From positions 12,986,489-13,050,488 of the forward strand of contig NC_063259.1 of NCBI RefSeq assembly GCF_019578655.1: 64,000 bases of DNA, in the 5' to 3' direction. Shown here one piece after another: positions 56,570-64,000 of this stretch. The first letter of the stretch is position 1; the number at the start of each line of letters is the position of its first letter. The translations under genes were made by a program, and so were the position numbers. This DNA comes from Ricinus communis. Taxonomy: Eukaryota; Streptophyta; Magnoliopsida; Malpighiales; Euphorbiaceae. The notes below the pieces were generated by a model. It made no database searches, was not told where the DNA came from, and was given only the letters and a program-made list of their open reading frames with translations.

Positions 56570-58901
56570 TGTCATGACCCAGTCTGTGGGCCCATGACCG
56601 GCACTAAGGAATGGGTAGCTGTAAGGCCACCGAATCCCGTAGTAAGCCTGACCATTCACTAACTTAATCAAATCTCATCTAATAGCACTGATGTCACAAT
56701 TTATCTTAACCATTAAATTCTACATATTTAATTTGGTCTACTAGTATAATTAGGCAAGACCTGAATTTACATAAAATTACAACTGATAAGTCTAAAATTT
56801 CTACTGCGGAGAATCTAAAATTTTACAAGTCAAACATACCAAATCAATTATATCAACCCGATGATGAAGGAGTCGGGTTGCTAGATAAGAACTGCGGGAA
56901 GACTAACAATCACCTAAAAAACAGTAAAATTAAGACTGTCACTCTTGAGAGTGAGTTAAAATCATATATCCCATACCGGTGCAACTCATCGATAGCATGT
57001 TCTACAGCCGTCCCATCCCGAGTCAACACGACAATACAAAACCACAATGCAACATATATGAATAATGATTAAATAAATAATTAAAATATTAAATTATTTA
57101 ATTAAAACTATCACGTAAAATCTTAGCATGACAAGTGAACATATATATTACTTTAACTCACAGATCTAACGACTTCCTAGCTCTGCTCCGATGCCTCGGG
57201 TGGAGCGAGCCGAACTGATGGATTATCTAATCATGGAAAACAATTTAATCAATAACATTGAAACATTTGACAATTAACCTTAGGTCTAGATTCTTAGGAC
57301 TGACTGTCTAAAAATTCGACGCAGATAAATTCTACCGAAAATTCGGTAGAACCTCCCCTAAACACGGACGTTTACCCCTGTAAAATGGGTCTAGGACCTG
57401 CTAGAAAACACTTCAAATATTCAACAATTTATTTTAACGGGAGTCAAGTCTCCAAGACTTCACTATTTTTCCAACTCTGCCACACATCACAAATCACGAC
57501 TAATGGAAGACAACCTGACAAACTATTTATTTTAACTAACAATATTTCTAATGCTCAACACATTTCAATAAACACATAATTTTACCAATGAATTCTAAAA
57601 TCAACGGGCCAGAGAATTACTGAGACGCTTGATCGCTCGGTCGACTCGCCTCCAATCGTCAGAGTCCAATTGATGATCCGAATGCACCAACAGACTCGAA
57701 ACAACGCACTAATGATGATCCCAGCTTCCGATCTTCCGATCTGACCCTTGATCATCCGGAGAGATTTACGGACGATCTCGGCCGTCGATTTTTAAACGGA
57801 TTCTGATTGCCACGAAACCGGTGCCATTGGAAAGCTTGAGTTGAGGAGAGTCCGAATATGCTCTCCAATCATCCATCCCTCGCCGGAGCTCGCCGAAAAA
57901 GCCAGAAAACATGGCTGCCAACACCTCACCGAAACTCTCTCCTCCGGCCACCAAAGCCGACGCCGCCACTCCCAAAAGGAATCCCTCAACTCACCGGTCA
58001 AAACAAGACTGACCCGCCGCCATTAGACTGGAACGCTAGAATCAAGAAGAAAGCCGCTTCCTCGTTCTCCTGCCATGCACTTCCCTCTGCTACACCTTCT
58101 TGATGACGCCTTGACGCCCCTTCTCTTCCTCCTCTCTCTCTGATCCCTTCCTTCTTCCTTTCTTTTCTTCTTTCTCCCTGAACTTTTCTTCTTTACCATT
58201 TAGTCCCTCAACTTTTTTAATTACTAACAATTTCATCTTGCAAAATTTCCAATTAACCCTTAAACTTTTCTTTAGCTTTTGAATTAAGATCTAACTATTT
58301 AATTTGGGCCAAATTAGAATTATTGAAAATATATAATTACATATTTACCATTGCTTTTAAATATAAAATTATCAAAAAGCCCTTGCCGACATATTTAATT
58401 ACAAAAATACCAAACATACAATATTTTCATTAAAACCCCATATTGATAAAATTATATTTTGAATTATTCCAAAATAAATTTTCAATTTAATCCTAACACA
58501 CAATTAATTTAATTAATCAATTTACTAAATATTTGAAATTAAAATTAACACCATTTGCTAATTAAAATTTATCATTCTCCGATAGTTCTTTTATAAAACA
58601 TCCTTTACTAATTCTTTCATAACTTTCAATATAGAAATTAATTTATATTTTCATATTGGAGAAAAATTTAATGACCGAAAATATAATCCATTTTTTAAAG
58701 AATTTACTTAATTAATTTCTTAAAAAAAACAAACAAAATATATATACAAAGTAACTCCCTTATTTTATCTAGCATTAAAATTCTATTTAAATCATCCCAA
58801 TTTAAACCAAATAAAAATAAGGTAAAATTAATTTAAATAAAAACTCATTTATTAATTATTATTAATATTATCATTATTAAAGAAAAATTCCGGGTATTAC
58901 A
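56570..58901 (-). repeat. 3' LTR of the chromovirus
   Basis: 2332 bp. A CpG-rich stretch at 57600-58110 contains a possible - strand ORF (57766-57975). It lacks most of the tandem array seen in the other LTR. Confidence 0.88.
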
Positions 58902-58921
58902 TTCTCCCCCCCTTAAGAAAA
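58902..58921 (-). other. Polypurine tract of the chromovirus
   Basis: On the - strand TTTTCTTAAGGGGGGGAGAA directly precedes the LTR start. Confidence 0.85.
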
Positions 58922-58945
58922 AAATTCGTCCTCGAATTTTAAAAG

Positions 58946-59560
58946 AAAAAGGCTCACACTAAGACTGAAACTAATGAGAATAAGAATCTCTCATCTCCAG
59001 CTCGGCTTCTCGGGTAGTTTCCTCGGCAGAAATATTCAACCACAAGACCCATCAATAAAACCCTTGAGCAAAACTAGTGAACCTGAGAATCCGCGATCCT
59101 GACTTACTGCTCCTCGGAAGTCAAATCTTCACTTACTTCCATACACCGAGGTTCCAACACGAGCAAAGGATCAAAAATACACTTCCTCAACACGAGTCTA
59201 CGAGCTACCGGATTGACCTGAGAGAAAATTATTTGGCGGTAAGTCCATCTTACATGCCACCTCACCAATCCTACCGATAATTCCAAGGGTTCCACACAAT
59301 AAGGGCTAACTTGACTTCCTTACTAAACCACATCACTTCTTGCACAAGAGACGCCTTAGGATACATACTCTTTATTACAAATCTCCATGTGCTCCCATTT
59401 CAGGTTCGTACAATTCCTCTGCTTCCTAAAAGCTGTCTTCAGTCGCTTGCGAGAAAAAAAAAAATTCTCTGAATGAAGGATCCGAACCAACTCCGGTCTT
59501 GCCAAAAATCCATTCACCAAATTCTTTCCTAATGATGTGTCCATTGCACGTACAGAAAAT
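58946..59560 (-). pseudogene. Chromovirus integrase C-terminus and chromodomain
   Basis: On the - strand, pieces read RKRLKTAFRKQRNC, LELSVGLVRW, LRKCIFDPLLVLEPRCMEVS, EDLTSEEQ, then VLWLN-ISAEETTREAELEMR. The last two are the chromodomain and its end, which directs chromoviruses to particular chromatin. Frames shift repeatedly. The arrangement fits the Tekay/Del-like chromoviruses. Confidence 0.75.
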
Positions 59561-60565
59561 CCTTAACATCCACATCACATCATCCACGTCATATCATCCA
59601 TCTGGTTGTGATAACCGATACAAAACCATGCCATCCTAACATAAAATTCCTCTTCAACTAAAATCTAGAAGTCTCCTCTATAATCCAACATGGGGCCTAC
59701 TGCACCACAGATTCATTTTCACAACAACTACGCTTGTCATCTAGAGAATTCTAAGCTAACACAATTTACTTTGAAAGATTTACTTATCTACTTACTTTAT
59801 AATCAACACTGATAGAAATTATCATCTTGAAAAACACTTTTATAAAATTGTAAAATCTCTAGCCATTTTCTTTATTTAAAATTCTACAATATCGCACACT
59901 AGGGTGATGATGCCCCCTATCACCAAGGGTTGCAATGCACGACGAATGATGCATGCCCTAAAAATGAGTATGGAATTGTCCATGCCTAACAATGAAATGC
60001 CATAATGATTTCTCATGAGACTGGGCACAATATTGAATTTTAAAACACTTTGTTCTACTTAGAAAAATAAATAGTGTTTGCTTAAGCTTCTATGGATTTC
60101 GAGCGTCCGAAAATACTCCTACCACATTTCTTAAGCTTCTTACAACCACAAACTCAACCATATATGCTTTGACCTCTACTCGACTTTCCACGCACTAAAT
60201 TTGGTGCTGCTCATTAACGCGATGCCTGATGCGATAATGAGGCAGTTCATGACATGACTGCAACTACGCTTTGCAGTAATTCTGATGGTGGTGCCCACCA
60301 TTGAAACAACAATCGAAGCATCCAAGGTCGGTCTGCACTAATCACTTGAAGAAAACGGCACGAGTCTATCGCGCTTCTGATTTTGCTATCGCTACAACAC
60401 TCATTCTCAACATAGCATCAAAGACAAGCTCACAAGAAAAGAATGATAGACTCTCTAACAGTGAAAGCTGAGACAGTTGAGTCAATGAAAACAAATAAGA
60501 CAGACTTGATCCTAGCTCCGCAGTACCAAGAATCTTAACCTAGATCGAAGGAAATCTAAACCTAG
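59561..60565 (-). other. Internal non-coding region of the chromovirus
   Basis: About 1 kb between the pol tail and the primer site with no ORF of interest. Most is probably the leader, joined to pol by a deletion. The breakpoint was not located. Confidence 0.5.
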
Positions 60566-60577
60566 GCTCTGATACCA
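60566..60577 (-). other. Primer-binding site, tRNA-iMet
   Basis: On the - strand TTGGTATCAGAGCCTAGG starts four bases from the LTR and includes a perfect TGGTATCAGAGC. Confidence 0.92.
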
Positions 60578-60581
60578 ACTT

Positions 60582-63222
60582 TGTCACGACCCTATCTGTA
60601 GGCCCGTGACCGGCACTAGGGAATAGGTAGGCGTAAGGCCACTGAATCCTGTAGTAAGCTTGACCATTCACTAACTTAATCAAATCTCATCTAATAGCAT
60701 TGATGTCACAATTTATCTTAACCATTAAATTCTACATATTTAATTCGGTTTACAAATATAATTATGCAAGACCCAAATTTACATAAAATTACAACTGATA
60801 AGTCTAAAATTTCTACTGCAGAGAATCTAAAATTTTACAAGTTAAACATACTAAATCAATTACATCAAACCGATGATGAAGGAGTTGGGTTGCTAGATAA
60901 GAACTGCGGGAAGAAAAAGATAACTTTCACATGCTACAAGACGGAGTACTTCAGTAGAACCCTAATCCCAACACTAACATCTCGACTCTCTGATTCCAAC
61001 AGAACTGGCGCCTAGAGAGCGAAGCTCGATTAGGGTCCTTAACTTTAGTCCGGTCACTTAATTATCACTATCAGTCTTAGCCTTTAGGCTCTCTTACTCC
61101 AATAAGACTGGCGCCCAGAGAGTGAAGCTCGACCAGGGTCCTTAACTCCTGTCTGGTCACTTAGGTTTCCAAATAAGCCGGCTCCCAGAAAGCAATGCTT
61201 GACTAGGGGCCTTTACTCCGACAAACTCACTCTACTCAGCCTAGAGAGCAATGCTCGACTAGGGCAAGTCCTAAATTTACCTTTTAAAAATTTACAAACC
61301 TTTACCCTTATATTTCTGTCTCTAATTTATACCGGTGCAACTCATTGATAGCATGTTCTATAGCCGTCCCATCCTGAGTCAACACGACAACACAAAACCA
61401 CAATGTAGTAAATGAAACATATATAAATAGCGATTAAATAAATAATTAAAATATTAAATTATTTAATCAAAACTATCACATAAAATCTTAGAATGACAGG
61501 TTAACAGATATATGACTTTAACTCATAGATCTGACAACCTCCTAGCTCTGCTCCGATGCCTCGGGTGGAGCGAGCTGAACTGATGGATTATCTAATCACG
61601 GAAAAAAATTTAATCAATAACATTGAAACATTTGACAATTAACCCTAGGTCTAGATTCCTATGACCGACTGTCTAAAAATTCGACTCGGGTAAATTCTAC
61701 CGAAAATTTGGCAGAACCTCCCATAAACACGGATTTTTAACCCCCGTAAAACGGGTCCAGGACCTGCCAGAAAACACTTCAAATATTCAACAATTTATTT
61801 TAGCAGGAGTCGGGTCCCCAAGACTTCACTATTTTTCCCGACTCTACCACACATTACAAATCACGACTAATGGTAGACAAAGTCGGTAACAATATTTCTA
61901 ATGCTCAATACATTTCAATAAATACATAATCTTACCAATGAATTCTAAAATCAACGGGCTAGAGAATTATCGAGACGCTTGATCGCTCGGTCGACTCGTC
62001 TCCAACCGCCGGAGTTCGATCGATGATCTGAATGCACCAACGGACTCGAAAAAATGCACTGATGACGATCCCAGCTTTCGATCTTCAATCCGACCCTCGA
62101 TCATCTAGAGAGATTTACGGACGATCTCGGCCGTCGATTTTCAAACGGAGTCCGATCGCCACGAAACCGATGCCATTGGAAAGCTTGAGTTGAGGAGAGT
62201 CCGGATATGCCCTCCGATCATCCATCCCTCATCGGAGCTCGCTGAAAAATGTAGATGCCAACACCTCGCCGGAACTCCCTCCTTCGGCCACCAAAGCCGA
62301 CCCCGCCGCCATTAGACGCCGGAAACACAGGCAAGAAAGCCGCTGCCGCTTCCTCGCGTTCTCCCGCCTTCTTGAGCCATCGCCTGCCGTTGCACCTTCG
62401 CTCACCCTGCCCCCCCTTCTTTTCGTCCTTCTCTCTCCCCGATCCCTTCCTTCTTCCTTTCTTTTCTTCTTTCTTTTCCTTTCTTTCCTTATCAGCATTT
62501 AGTCCATGAACTTTTCTTCTTTACCATTTAGTCCCTCAACTTTTTTAATTACTAACAATTTCGTCCTGTAAAATTTCCAATTAACCCTTAAACTTTTCTT
62601 TAGCATTTCAATTAAGCCCCTAACTATTTAATTTGGGCCAAATTAGAATTATTGAAAATATATAATTACATATTTACCTTTGCTTTTAAATCTAAAATTA
62701 CCAAAAAGCCCTTACCGACATATTTAATTATAAAAATACCAAACATACAAGTTTTCATTAAAACCCCATATTAATAAAATTATATTTTGAATCCTTATTC
62801 CAAAATAAATTTTCAATTTAATCCTAACACACAATTAATTTAATTAATCAATTTACTAAATATTTTCCAATTAAAATTAACACCATTTGCTAATTAAAAT
62901 TTATCATTCCCCGATAGTTCTTTTATAAAACATCCTTTACTTATTATTTCATAACTTTCAATATAGAAATTAATTTATATTTTTATATTGAAAAAAAATT
63001 TAATGACCGAAAATATAATCTATTTTCCAAAGAATTTACTTAATTTCTTAAAGAAAATCAAACAAAATAGATATATAAAGTAACTCCCTTATTTTGTCTA
63101 GCATTATTTAAATCATCCCAATTTAAACCAAATAAAAATAAAATAAAATTAATTTAAATAAAAACTCATTTATTAATTATTATTAATATTATCATTATTA
63201 AAAGAAAATTCCGGGTATTGCA
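60582..63222 (-). repeat. 5' LTR of the chromovirus
   Basis: 2641 bp, about 310 bp longer than the other LTR because of extra sequence including the array at 61005-61270. The CpG-rich region is at 61950-62430. Confidence 0.88.
61005..61270. repeat. Degenerate tandem array within the LTR
   Basis: Four units start at about 61005, 61108, 61178 and 61240. They share CTGGCGCCYAGAGAG, GAAGCTCGAC and TAGGGTCCTTAACT words, with unit lengths of about 103, 70 and 62 bp. The array is missing from the other LTR at the matching place (56896-56975). Confidence 0.75.
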
Positions 63223-64000
63223 AAAATGATACGATGGATGTTCTTTTCACATCTATTTTTGTCTCGTCATAGGTTCTGATCACCATATCTGATGGCTTTA
63301 AATCTTTCATATTCATCCCCAGCTTAGGGAGTATGCGAGAAACACACATATTGATGGTTGATCCATTATCTACCATCACACATGGAGTCCTTTTTCCCTT
63401 GACCTCCCTTGTTGTGGTCTTTTCCCTCAATTGGTAAGTCCTCATCCGAGAAAGTGATCATCCTGGTAGTTTTGTCAGTTACCATTCTAATCATTTCCTC
63501 AAAGGTAGTTGTTGTGCTAATGCTTATACTAGATAAGGCCTAGATTAAAGCCTTTCTATGATCCGATGAGTGCATTAGCAGCTCCTAGATGTCGGTTGTC
63601 TGCTTTTGTTTTTTCAGCTATTCTAATAATCCATTATGTTCTTTAGGAGCTTTCTCAACCTAGTTTAGTTCTTGAACCCCCATGTATTTACCCACTAACT
63701 CAACTTTTTTGTTAGAGTCACTATCTGCCCAGATATCCTTTGCCCTAGCGTCTTGGACCTCACACTCATCCCTAGAGCTATACCAAATGTTAGTGGCCAT
63801 GACCGACTTCTTTTCTCCTTCCTTCCAAACCTAAAGCTCACAAGCCACTTGATCATCATCTAATCCTCAGCCACCTGGTGCAATATCCTCAATTTGGATG
63901 TCAGCTAAAGGAGGCTTCGAATAGTGGACCTTGAAATTAAATTTGCTTGAAGGATATCCCAATAGGTCTTTATATTCATATCAATGAAGTTGCTTAACTT
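63223..64000 (-). pseudogene. Tat-like gypsy protease region (runs off the end)
   Basis: On the - strand MITFSDEDLPIEGKDHN is followed by VMVDNGSTINMCVSRILPKL and LKPSDMVIRTYDETKIDVKR. The protease motif is DNGS. This is the pattern of Tat/Ogre-lineage elements, with ITFSDEDLP before the protease. Upstream (63480-64000) several stops and shifted frames cover the end of gag. It is cut at 63223 by the chromovirus. Confidence 0.75.

Larger units (their letters stand above)
56570..63222 (-). mobile_element. Deleted chromovirus with long LTRs (LARD-like)
   Basis: LTRs at 56570-58901 and 60582-63222 read TGTAATACCCGG... to ...GGGTCGTGACA on the - strand. AAAAT flanks both ends (56565-56569 and 63223-63227). 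The internal 1.68 kb keeps only the integrase C-terminus and chromodomain; gag, protease, RT and RNase H are gone. It is therefore non-autonomous. The primer site and polypurine tract are intact, so it could in principle be copied with proteins supplied elsewhere, which is inference. Confidence 0.85.

Noticed and set aside
57841..58103. + strand frames in the chromovirus LTR
   Set aside because: Run against the element's sense strand through a CpG-rich stretch. The - strand frame is at least mirrored in the other LTR.
1..64000. tRNA, rRNA, CRISPR and bacterial operon features
   Set aside because: No cloverleaf with A/B boxes, rRNA words or regularly spaced repeats were noticed. The gene structure with introns and LTR elements is plant nuclear.

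Overview
This is plant nuclear DNA, almost certainly from a eudicot. It is very AT-rich, packed with nested LTR retrotransposons, and holds one intact spliced host gene. That gene, at 50210-51588 on the + strand, is a three-exon NAC transcription factor. Its C-terminal motifs match the root-cap regulators BEARSKIN1/2. I cannot name the species from sequence alone; a rosid such as a Euphorbiaceae member would fit but is not shown.

Layout. 1-2058 is AT-rich intergenic DNA. 2059-21806 is an Athila-like Ty3/gypsy element on the - strand whose 3' LTR was later hit by a second copy of the same family on the + strand (2159-13717, target duplication ATACT). 21807-24301 is part of a Tat/Ogre-like gypsy element on the - strand (primer site plus LTR). 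A SIRE/Maximus-like Ty1/copia element (A, + strand, LTRs 24302-25468 and 39136-40310) sits in that LTR, and a second SIRE-like element (C, - strand, 29794-39006) sits inside element A. From 40311 to 50055 the DNA is AT-rich, with DNA-transposon relics: a hAT-like element, a long-inverted-repeat MULE-like element and two MITEs. The NAC gene follows. After it come pieces of a gypsy element (52928-55421), a SIRE-related LTR (55422-56420), a deleted chromovirus with 2.3-2.6 kb LTRs (56570-63222, - strand), and a Tat-like protease fragment running off the window end.

How the parts work together. The transposon genes follow the usual gag-protease-reverse transcriptase-RNase H-integrase plan (integrase before RT in copia), and every gag-pol here carries stops, frameshifts or deletions. 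The most interesting signal is downstream of pol. The Athila-like and SIRE-like elements both carry an accessory ORF there. In each case a CpG-rich block, a good TATA box and a pyrimidine-rich leader lie directly upstream, as if the ORF had its own promoter. The older Athila-like copy carries a further decayed ORF with its own TATA box. The two nestings also leave pairs of opposite-facing LTRs only about 100-130 bp apart, so read-through transcripts could fold into roughly 1-kb hairpins.

Limits. Family assignments come from recognised protein motifs, primer sites and order, not database searches. Boundaries given as LTR ends with target duplications are firm; boundaries of the old fragments are approximate.
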